Assembly (NCBI GenBank): GCA_964632005.1
Contig: CAZWAP010000057.1
Location: forward strand, 1-13,589
DNA: 13,589 nt
Direction of reading: 5' to 3'
DNA from: CAZWAP01 sp964632005
GTDB lineage: Bacteria; Planctomycetota; Phycisphaerae; Sedimentisphaerales; Anaerobacaceae
Below, in pieces: positions 1 to 5,658 of the stretch (positions are counted from its first letter, which is position 1; each line of letters starts with the position of its first letter). A program made the position numbers and the translations under genes. The notes beneath the pieces are model-generated. The model was given only the letters and a program-made list of their open reading frames with translations, did no database searches and was not told where the DNA came from.

Positions 1-1326
1 ATCCGAGGCCAGAAGCACGCCGCCGGCTAACAACTCGACGCGATAATTAGCGGTAACAGTACTCCCGTTGAATAGATACGGGTTGCCTACCTGCACGCTC
101 AACTCATACCGTGTATTTGCCTCCAACGTGGCCGAGAGGACCTGGCTCATACCACTGTCACGGCTGGAATTAGCCGTGGTGTACCCAGCGTTCTCACCCT
201 CCGGGACAACACCCCCGTAGCCCATTGAAGCGTCCGGGTTATAAACGCCGGCCAGAGCCTCGTCAACTACCCACTCCGTGGGGTTTGCCAGGTCGTAGTA
301 ACCATCCGTCCAGCTCGGCGGGTTGCTTTCCTCGAACCCGTCTTCCAGTACCGGACTCTCAAAGCCGGCGTTGCCCACCGAGATCGACTTCGTAACCGTC
401 GCAGGCTTGGTAATCGTAACCGCTGGGGCCTCAACCTCGGCACTGGGATCAAACACAACGTTCTCCGGCGGGTTCGCAGTCCACTGATAGGTCAGGTTCG
501 TCCAGCTCGAGCCTGGCGGTACGACAATGTTCGGATCCAACTGCACCGGCTGGCCCGACCAGCTAACCATATCCACCCCGGCATCGACAGAAGGAAGATT
601 CGCATCGACCAAATAGGCGACCGCTGCATCGAATAGTTTCAACCCATCGGACGTCAGACTGGCGAAAGTACTGTCGTGCAGGGGAAAGAAGATACGCCGG
701 CCCGGCGCCTCCGAAGGATTTTCCGGCGACCCGTCACCCAGCAGGGCATCGCCCACGTCCGCCACAAGGATTGCGTGGTACCCATCAGTTGTCGAAGCGA
801 TCAGATCGACTCCTTCTCCGAGACCGCCCTTGCCACACTGCATCCCCTCCGGAACGCTCGTAATGGTCACCGTCCCACTCAGACCGGCCGCCAAAGCATG
901 ATTCGGATCAACAATCTCAATCTGCGTCTGCCCGCTTACTGACCAAGGATTCTCGAACATTTGCAAATCACCCGCATCGCTCTTGGCCAAGGCCGCTTCC
1001 CAAGTCATAACCGCCTGCGTGGCATCTTCATACTTGCCCCGCACGTCATTAGAAAAAACTGTCGACGAAATGATCACCGCATCATAACCGGCCGCCGAAG
1101 AACCATCCGCTGCCGCCGCCGACCCCTGCATATACGTGACGTTCGACGCCCCGTACAACGCCTGGAGGTGAGCAAGTACGGCCCCGTCAGCACCGGCACT
1201 CGCGGTGGCATCGCCTCCGTGAAACAGAATCTTCACAGCCCTTGCCTCGCTGGCCAAGACAAAAAGCGTTACCATCACCACGACGCCAAGGGTTAATATG
1301 CTTTTGATTCTGTTTCTTGCAATCAT
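1..1326 (-). CDS. Exported multidomain protein (GATase-like, Ig/PKD-like, HpiC1/CBM-like), 3' end outside window
   Basis: An uninterrupted frame of 442 codons runs from ATG at 1324-1326 to the window edge, so the C-terminus is missing. A strong SD, AAAGGAGAA (1331-1339), fixes the start. Residues 1-30 form a signal peptide with a hydrophobic core and probable cleavage after ASEARA. Residues about 31-240 resemble a widespread secreted domain with a class I glutamine-amidotransferase/ThuA-like fold: VKILFHGG, YDAVIISSTV, VMTWEAAL, SGQTQIEIVDPNHALAAGLSG and a closing RRIFFPLHDS...LTSDGLKLFDAAVAYL. Residues about 246-308 look like the first part of an Ig/PKD-like domain (VDAGVDMVSWSGQPVQLDP, LTYQW, EAPAVTI). 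From about 315 the sequence resembles the HpiC1-like, CBM-like lectin fold (GNAGFESPVLEDG, PEGENAGY, SQVLSATLEANTRYELSVQVGN, YRVELLAGGVLLASD). The enzymatic role, if any, is unknown; a cell-surface or extracellular carbohydrate-related role is inferred. Domain names are from memory of the families, without a profile search. Confidence 0.85.
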   Translation of the reverse strand, partial: MIARNRIKSILTLGVVVMVTLFVLASEARAVKILFHGGDATASAGADGAVLAHLQALYGASNVTYMQGSAAAADGSSAAGYDAVIISSTVFSNDVRGKYEDATQAVMTWEAALAKSDAGDLQMFENPWSVSGQTQIEIVDPNHALAAGLSGTVTITSVPEGMQCGKGGLGEGVDLIASTTDGYHAILVADVGDALLGDGSPENPSEAPGRRIFFPLHDSTFASLTSDGLKLFDAAVAYLVDANLPSVDAGVDMVSWSGQPVQLDPNIVVPPGSSWTNLTYQWTANPPENVVFDPSAEVEAPAVTITKPATVTKSISVGNAGFESPVLEDGFEESNPPSWTDGYYDLANPTEWVVDEALAGVYNPDASMGYGGVVPEGENAGYTTANSSRDSGMSQVLSATLEANTRYELSVQVGNPYLFNGSTVTANYRVELLAGGVLLASD

Positions 1327-1330
1327 AAGT

Positions 1331-1339
1331 TTCTCCTTT
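1331..1339 (-). promoter_or_regulatory. Shine-Dalgarno of the exported protein gene
   Basis: AAAGGAGAA on the minus strand with AGGAG six bases from the ATG at 1326. It is the best ribosome binding site in the left part of the window and decides the start. The remaining leader (1340-1492) holds a 5-bp stem-loop, TCGGC-TTTTG-GCCGA on the minus strand, about 90 bases upstream. It has no U-run, and I see no clear -35/-10 pair. Confidence 0.7.
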
Positions 1340-1492
1340 CAGTTTCAGACCAAGCAAGATTGAGTCAAGCTGCTGCTGTCTGCATTCTCTTGCATATTCT
1401 GCAGCTAATAGCCTCGGCCAAAAGCCGAAACGGCAATCTCACGACCTTGATTTGATTTTTCCAACCCCGAATCGACGGTCGGTCGGTTTGGG

Positions 1493-1966
1493 CTATTTAA
1501 CAATCGGTCCCGTCAACCCGGTGTAGTTAGGCCACTTCGCGCCCAATTCAGCAAGGTCGTTTGCGTCCGTAACACAGTTTTTGCCAAAGTCACCCGGCTT
1601 ATAAGGGTCCAGGCCAAGAGCCGCCGCCGCCTCGCACGCATCGTCGTATACGTCAACCCGCACTCTATCTATCACGGCCTCCTCGGGCGGATTACCTTCG
1701 TTGTTGACCGCAAGAATCAGCCTGACAACGTGCGGATCGGGAGCAGGACCTTCAGCGGTAAGCTGGACATCCTCAAGATCCACGTCTTAGCCGTCGGTAT
1801 ACGCAGCCGCAAGCAGCCGAATCTCCAGCGGCTCGCCAAGCTGCGCCGGTTTTTCGCCGGAGTTGTAGGTTAAACTGGCAATCTTCCCCGTCATGCCATC
1901 GGCAGGTGAATGTCCGATGTCCAACACCCGAAGCACACCGCTGGCCCCGCCCCATTCTACGGAGCC
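1493..1966 (-). pseudogene. Decayed 3' fragment of an exported planctomycete protein (HpiC1-like half domain plus dockerin-like tail)
   Basis: One minus-strand frame reads 59 sense codons (1966-1790), an in-frame TAA (1787-1789), then 97 codons to TAG at 1493-1495. A second in-frame TAA (1967-1969) closes the frame upstream; six codons beyond it lies a GTG (1985-1987). Protein similarity continues across the inner stop. Before it come VLDIGHSPADGMTGK, LTYNSGEKPAQLGEPLEIRL and AAAYTDG, the second half of an HpiC1-like domain. After it come DVDLEDVQLTAEG, HVVRLILAVNNEGN and VRVDVYDDACEAA, then a dockerin-like tail DFGKNCVTDANDLAELGAKW ending GLTGPIVK, typical of Phycisphaerae exported proteins. 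No signal peptide or N-terminal domain is found upstream. The GTG at 1783 has no ribosome site, so independent translation of the last part is unlikely. The best reading is a 5'-truncated, nonsense-mutated paralogue of the neighbouring gene. Sequencing error is less likely with two substitutions. Confidence 0.7.
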
Positions 1967-2025
1967 TTATGTGCTCTTGATCTTCACTTGCCTCCTTCCT
2001 TTTTCGAGTCCTCAGCTCAAACAAG

Positions 2026-2101
2026 GAGCTCAAAGGTTACCACAACATTTCTTTTTACCACATCTGCCCAGTTATTTCAAGAAGAAATGTTCAAAGAGCT
2101 C
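2026..2101. repeat. Nested inverted repeat, 10-bp perfect arms
   Basis: AACATTTCTT at 2044-2053 is the exact reverse complement of AAGAAATGTT at 2082-2091, with a 28-base spacer. Outside them, GAGCTC occurs at 2026-2031 and again at 2096-2101, also in inverted relation since the word is palindromic. The RNA could fold into a long stem-loop. No transposase or target duplication is seen, so a mobile-element remnant is only a possibility. Confidence 0.5.
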
Positions 2102-2160
2102 AAGAAAATGCTTCTTACCTTGCGCGCAGGCGGTGGGCAAGCGCAGTAAATGCTTTAGAA

Positions 2161-2175
2161 GCAAGCGCTTACAAC
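2161..2175. promoter_or_regulatory. LacI-family operator-like near-palindrome
   Basis: On the minus strand TTGTAAGCGCTTGCTT has a perfect AAGCGCTT core and 5-of-6 matching hexamer arms, with the central CG seen in many LacI-family operators. It lies about 190 bases upstream of the broken gene. No regulator gene is in the window and a chance palindrome cannot be excluded. Confidence 0.2.
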
Positions 2176-2270
2176 GGTCAAAACCAACCGAGAACAAGCG
2201 ACAAACCGTTCCCCGATCGCCCAAATGGTTTCCCGCCTGCTATGCTAAATTGTGCAGCAATGCGGCAGGG

Positions 2271-2531
2271 TCAAATGGACATCGGGGTGTTCTGGCATAT
2301 TTCGCCCACCAGGTCCTCCTGTAAAGAACGGCTGAAACTGGTTTGAGCGGCCCTCACAAGTCCTACGCTATCAGAATTCACTTCACTTGTCAGGCACGGC
2401 ATGGGAAATGCGCCTTTATAAAGCGGTGACACGGACGATACGGAAATCTTTACCCGCGGACGCTGAGCCTCCTCCTTTGCGCAGCCTATAGTAGCTACCA
2501 GCGAAATCATTGAAAGAAAGGTGAATCGCAT
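2271..2531 (-). CDS. Possible small lipoprotein of unknown function
   Basis: This is an 86-codon frame starting at ATG 2531. The first 17 residues, MRFTFLSMISLVATIGC, look like a short lipoprotein signal: one basic residue, a hydrophobic core, then a Cys preceded by Thr-Ile-Gly. That is an imperfect lipobox because position -3 is Thr instead of Leu/Val. The rest has no domain I recognise and includes two more Cys. The ribosome site is weak (GGGGAA nine bases before the ATG), and a GATAAT box lies just upstream. Frame length and codon use do not prove coding. It could be the 5' remnant of a larger decayed gene, since the region downstream contains a pseudogene, or a chance frame. Confidence 0.4.
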   Translation of the reverse strand: MRFTFLSMISLVATIGCAKEEAQRPRVKISVSSVSPLYKGAFPMPCLTSEVNSDSVGLVRAAQTSFSRSLQEDLVGEICQNTPMSI

Positions 2532-2753
2532 ACTTCTGTTCCCCGGCTATTATCTACCTGGATTTCCCTTTTTAGTCTCATAATCGGAGCTCTGCGTGCA
2601 GGAAGGGCATCGGCAGGGGCACGGCGGAGTGTGTTGGAGACTGCGATTCTTGTTTCTTGATGTTTGCTATCTTCCGGGGTCGAGATCCCTCTCTTGGAAT
2701 CCCATAGATGCACGCTTGCCCGGGCTGCTTTGTACAGGTGCGAACGGCCGGCT

Positions 2754-3968
2754 TTACTTTCTGGGCTTGAGTCCCGCTGCCTTGCGCAGCTTGCTTACCA
2801 TATCGGTTTTTTCCCACGTGAAGTCCGGCAGGTTTCGCCCGAAGTGCCCTCCGTACGAGGTCTGAGCGAAAATCGGCCTGGCGAGCTTGAGTCGCGCGAT
2901 CATCTTCTTCGGCGTCAATGGAAACAGCTCTCTGATTATCCTGCTCAACTCGTGCTCGGCAATTTTGGCTGTTCCTTCTGTATCGACCAATACGGAGATC
3001 GGCTCGGCCACCCCTATTGCGTAGGAGAGCTGCACTTCACAGGCGTCAGCCAGGCCCGCGGCTACCACGTTCTTTGCGATGTATCTGGCCATATAGCTGG
3101 CCGTCCTGTCGACCTTGGTTGGGTCCTTGCCGCTGAAGGCTCCGCCGCCGTGGCTGCCCCGGCCGCCGTAGGTGTCCACGATGATTTTCCTGCCGGTCAG
3201 TCCGCAGTCCCCCTTCGGCCCTCCGATTACGAACCGACCCGTCGGGTTTATATGGTATATGGTATTCCTGTCGACCAATCGCTTCGGCAGAACCGGCAGG
3301 ACGACATCCTCGATTATCTGCTTCCGCAGCTGTCTGTAGGTTATCGTCGGGGCGTGCTGGGTCGAAACCACCACAGTGTGAATGCGTTTCGGCCTGCCGT
3401 TATCGTACTCGACCGTAACCTGGCTCTTGCCGTCCGGCCGAAGCCACGGCAGCTTTTTGCTGCGGCGCAGCCTCTCAAGCCTTGTCGTTATCAAGTGGGC
3501 CAGTTGAATCGGCATCGGCATAAGAGCGGGCGTCTCCCTGCATGCAAAGCCGAACATCAAGCCCTGGTCGCCTGCCCCCTGTTCTTTGTGCAGACCCGCG
3601 CCCTCCGTGACACCCTGGGAAATATCGGGGCTTTGCTTGTCGAGGGTTACCATCACTGCGCAGTTCTCGCAGTCAAATCCGAGCTGCGGATCGATGTAGC
3701 CGATCTGCCTTATTGTCTGCCGAACGACGGTTGGGATATCGACCACTGCCTTGGTGGTGATCTCGCCGGCCACCACTACCAGGCCCGTCGTAACGAGCGT
3801 CTCGCACGCGACCCGGCTGCAGGGGTCCTGCGCGAGCATTGCATCAAGAATCGCGTCCGATATGTGATCGGCTATCTTGTCGGGGTGTCCCATCGTCACC
3901 GATTCGCTCGTGAAAAGGTACCTCTCGTTCGCCGAAAACCGCTGTCCACTATTGCTTCTTTTTGCCAT
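2754..3968 (-). CDS. metK: S-adenosylmethionine synthetase
   Basis: Makes S-adenosylmethionine from methionine and ATP in the cytoplasm, with release of phosphate and diphosphate. The 404-residue product is close to the family length of about 385-400. Visible signatures are GHPDKIADHISDAILD (27-42), with the active-site His and metal-binding Asp, the flexible-loop GAGDQG (131-136) and the Gly-rich GGGAFSGKDPTKVDR (274-288). ATG at 3966-3968 is chosen: it has GAAGGA about ten bases upstream and the product begins in family style. An in-frame GTG at 4016 would add 16 unlike residues and sits five bases from the stop of the preceding gene. The gap from the DUF547 gene is 52 bases, so cotranscription is possible. 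There is no room for a SAM riboswitch directly in front, and none is seen. No clear terminator follows. Confidence 0.97.
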   Translation of the reverse strand: MAKRSNSGQRFSANERYLFTSESVTMGHPDKIADHISDAILDAMLAQDPCSRVACETLVTTGLVVVAGEITTKAVVDIPTVVRQTIRQIGYIDPQLGFDCENCAVMVTLDKQSPDISQGVTEGAGLHKEQGAGDQGLMFGFACRETPALMPMPIQLAHLITTRLERLRRSKKLPWLRPDGKSQVTVEYDNGRPKRIHTVVVSTQHAPTITYRQLRKQIIEDVVLPVLPKRLVDRNTIYHINPTGRFVIGGPKGDCGLTGRKIIVDTYGGRGSHGGGAFSGKDPTKVDRTASYMARYIAKNVVAAGLADACEVQLSYAIGVAEPISVLVDTEGTAKIAEHELSRIIRELFPLTPKKMIARLKLARPIFAQTSYGGHFGRNLPDFTWEKTDMVSKLRKAAGLKPRK

Positions 3969-4020
3969 CCGTATCCGTCCTTCAAACGCACCTGCAACTT
4001 GTTTGTCGCAGCTCACCGGG

Positions 4021-5487
4021 CTACGAGCCGTCGTTGATTGTCCAGTTGTACCCCATAAATTGGACCGTATAGTTGCCGAGCTCCAGGAACGACTTTACCT
4101 CCGGCGGGACGTAGTGCGTAATGAAATTCAACACCGCCCGCGTCTCAGGCTCCTTGCCCTTGAACTTCCTGTCTATGCCGTACTTGCTCAGAAATTCCTT
4201 TCCGTACTCTATCTTCTGGAAGAGGGCAGAAAGGTACACCTTGCCCTTCTCCCTGTCTATCTTGAAACCCAGGGGATTCGAGAGAAACCTCCTGACCTGG
4301 TCGTCTAATTGTTCGTTCAGCTTGTACCCATAGTAAGGCTCATTGCGCAGCGGCGGACTCGAAAGGCTGGCACGCGTCAACGCAAAAAAGACCCGTGGGT
4401 CGTCGAACTCCCCCCGGAAGAACCGCTTCTCGATCTCCGAGAGCGTGAATACCTCGTCCATCACCAGGAACTTGTACTTGGTCCACTTGCCCTCGATGTG
4501 CCTGATACTCTGCGGCCCCCAGAGCACCTTGTGAAATCGTGACATCGGCTTGATCGGGTAATTCCTGGTGATTATGTCCAGCATCTGGATATTGTACGCA
4601 TTGATCCACATCGCGATCTTGTCTTCTCTGGACCACGACTCGTATTCATTCGGGTCGAGCTTGTTGAACTCCTCCAGGACGCTTTTCAGCTCCAGGCGTT
4701 TGCGGCGCAGCACCCTGTAATTCACCATCCCCCTGCTGTCCACGTAGCTCTTCAAGATAGCGGCGCACTTATCGTGAAAGGCCTTTGCGCCGACGGCGTT
4801 GGGCTCGTTCGGTTCGGCGACATCCACGTTGGGGGCGTTTGGCTCGGTATCGTTAGGCCCGGCCTGGTTCGGCTCGGCGACCTCAGGCTCCGTATCATTG
4901 GCATCCACACCTGCCGGCTCGATCGGAGCTGGCCCGATGTCGTTAGGCTCGGCCTGGTTCGGCTCGGCAGTACCACACCGGCCCTCGACCGGTTCTTCGC
5001 GGGGCTCCACGTCGAGAGGCGAGGATGGTTCCTCCTTTGTCGGGGTAGGGGCGACCTGCCCGGCCCCGATGTGTTCCTCCTTTGAGCCGACCGGGCTGCC
5101 CTGCCCCAGCCCCTGTTCTCCGTGGTGAGCGGCGGGGTCGGTCTTGCTAAACTCCTCGGCCTGTGGCCCCGGGTGCGGCGCCGTCAGTGTCTCAGTGTCA
5201 ACCCTGGGCATCTGCGGCTCGCTTGGTTCGGTTTGGGCATACTCAGGCTTGTCGGGTTTGGTCCGCGGGCGCTGCGGTTCGTTCGGCACGATTGGCATAA
5301 GATTCACCTCGTTCGGCTCGGACCAAACCGCGATATCCCTTCTTGCCTGCGTGTCGCCCGCGACAACAGGCGTATTCTGGTCTTGGGCCGGCAGCACACG
5401 CGTCTGCTGGCTGCCGCCGCCCTGCGAACAACTCCCCACAAACAAAAGCACCACCAGAGCTATGCAAGTAACAAGCCCTCTGGCCAT
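4021..5487 (-). CDS. DUF547-domain lipoprotein with long Glu/Pro/Asn-rich linker
   Basis: Predicted lipoprotein of 488 residues. ATG at 5485-5487 is chosen because it gives MARGLVTCIALVVLLFVGSC, a lipoprotein signal with lipobox VGSC (Cys20). In-frame starts further upstream, to 5610, would bury this signal. Residues about 21-230 are low complexity, rich in Pro, Glu, Asn and Gln, with EPN repeats at 174-231. This suggests an extended spacer that holds the folded domain away from the membrane. Residues about 235-470 match DUF547: KAFHDKCAAILKSYVDSRGMV, W..EDKIAMWINAYNIQMLDII, FDDPRVFFAL, SPPL, YLSALF.KIEYGKEFL. The family's usual 'CASxxCP' segment reads RASLSSP (372-378), so both Cys positions are lost. 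Family function is unknown; I recall a link to papain-like folds, in which case this member could be catalytically inactive. The candidate promoter is at 5549-5577. Confidence 0.9.
   Translation of the reverse strand: MARGLVTCIALVVLLFVGSCSQGGGSQQTRVLPAQDQNTPVVAGDTQARRDIAVWSEPNEVNLMPIVPNEPQRPRTKPDKPEYAQTEPSEPQMPRVDTETLTAPHPGPQAEEFSKTDPAAHHGEQGLGQGSPVGSKEEHIGAGQVAPTPTKEEPSSPLDVEPREEPVEGRCGTAEPNQAEPNDIGPAPIEPAGVDANDTEPEVAEPNQAGPNDTEPNAPNVDVAEPNEPNAVGAKAFHDKCAAILKSYVDSRGMVNYRVLRRKRLELKSVLEEFNKLDPNEYESWSREDKIAMWINAYNIQMLDIITRNYPIKPMSRFHKVLWGPQSIRHIEGKWTKYKFLVMDEVFTLSEIEKRFFRGEFDDPRVFFALTRASLSSPPLRNEPYYGYKLNEQLDDQVRRFLSNPLGFKIDREKGKVYLSALFQKIEYGKEFLSKYGIDRKFKGKEPETRAVLNFITHYVPPEVKSFLELGNYTVQFMGYNWTINDGS
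4850..4968. repeat. Two 29-base near-identical repeats, 90 bases apart, in the EPN linker
   Basis: Bases 4850-4878 and 4940-4968 differ at one position and are exactly 90 bases (30 codons) apart, in frame. They encode the AEPNQAEPND / AEPNQAGPND segments of the lipoprotein linker. The surrounding EPN/EPE units are shorter imperfect copies. This points to expansion by in-frame duplication and possible length variation between strains. Confidence 0.75.
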
Positions 5488-5548
5488 CGTCGGGACCCCG
5501 ATTGAAAACTGTCGTACCTTCGGTGGCAAAAACCAGCCCATACCTGCT

Positions 5549-5577
5549 ATTAGAGAGGAATTCGGCCGCAAATGCAA
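5549..5577 (-). promoter_or_regulatory. Candidate promoter for the DUF547 lipoprotein gene
   Basis: TTGCAT (5572-5577) and TCTAAT (5549-5554) with a 17-base spacer. The -10 box matches five of six positions and the -35 only three of six. Transcription would start near 5542, downstream of the longer in-frame starts, which fits translation from 5487. Confidence 0.3.
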
Positions 5578-5658
5578 TGATTCACCGCCGAACCCACAGT
5601 ATTTTCGCAACGCCGCCCCGTGTTTTGGTCTTTACGACGAGCAGAGTCCCGATGTTTC

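Larger units (their letters stand above)
1967..2270. other. Non-coding AT-richer stretch between pseudogene and small lipoprotein frame
   Basis: I see no credible gene here on either strand. Open frames on the plus strand (from 1893 and 1910) have unnatural composition and no family features. The stretch is visibly richer in A/T than its surroundings. It contains an inverted repeat (2044-2091) nested in GAGCTC copies, repeated AGCTCAAA words (2014-2021, 2027-2034), and a palindrome around AAGCGCTT (2163-2170). It may be decayed sequence or the old promoter region of the broken gene. Confidence 0.5.

Noticed and set aside
1493..1783. Independent small gene starting at GTG 1783
   Set aside because: There is no ribosome site before the GTG, the protein starts mid-domain, and similarity continues upstream through the TAA at 1787-1789.
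1773..2033. Minus-strand frame of 86 codons with ATG at 2033
   Set aside because: It overlaps the pseudogene in another frame and gives an Arg-rich sequence unlike the exported family. The frame with VLDIGHSPADGM and LTYNSG is the real ancestral one.
2680..2705. tRNA T-arm-like GGTCGAGATCCCTC
   Set aside because: No matching acceptor, D and anticodon arms can be placed on either strand.
2507..2817. Short minus-strand frames between metK and the small lipoprotein frame
   Set aside because: They overlap the metK 3' end or each other, are low-similarity basic sequences, and lack ribosome sites.
3969..4016. Longer metK start at GTG 4016
   Set aside because: It would add 16 residues not typical of the family and begin five bases from the upstream stop codon; ATG 3968 has a better ribosome site.
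3969..4020. SAM riboswitch in front of metK
   Set aside because: The gap to the preceding gene is too short, and no characteristic stem arrangement is visible there or just inside the upstream gene.
2664..4037. Long open frame of 457 codons on the plus strand
   Set aside because: It lies almost entirely opposite metK, which carries all family motifs. Composition is unnatural (Arg/His/Pro-rich) and no domain is recognisable.
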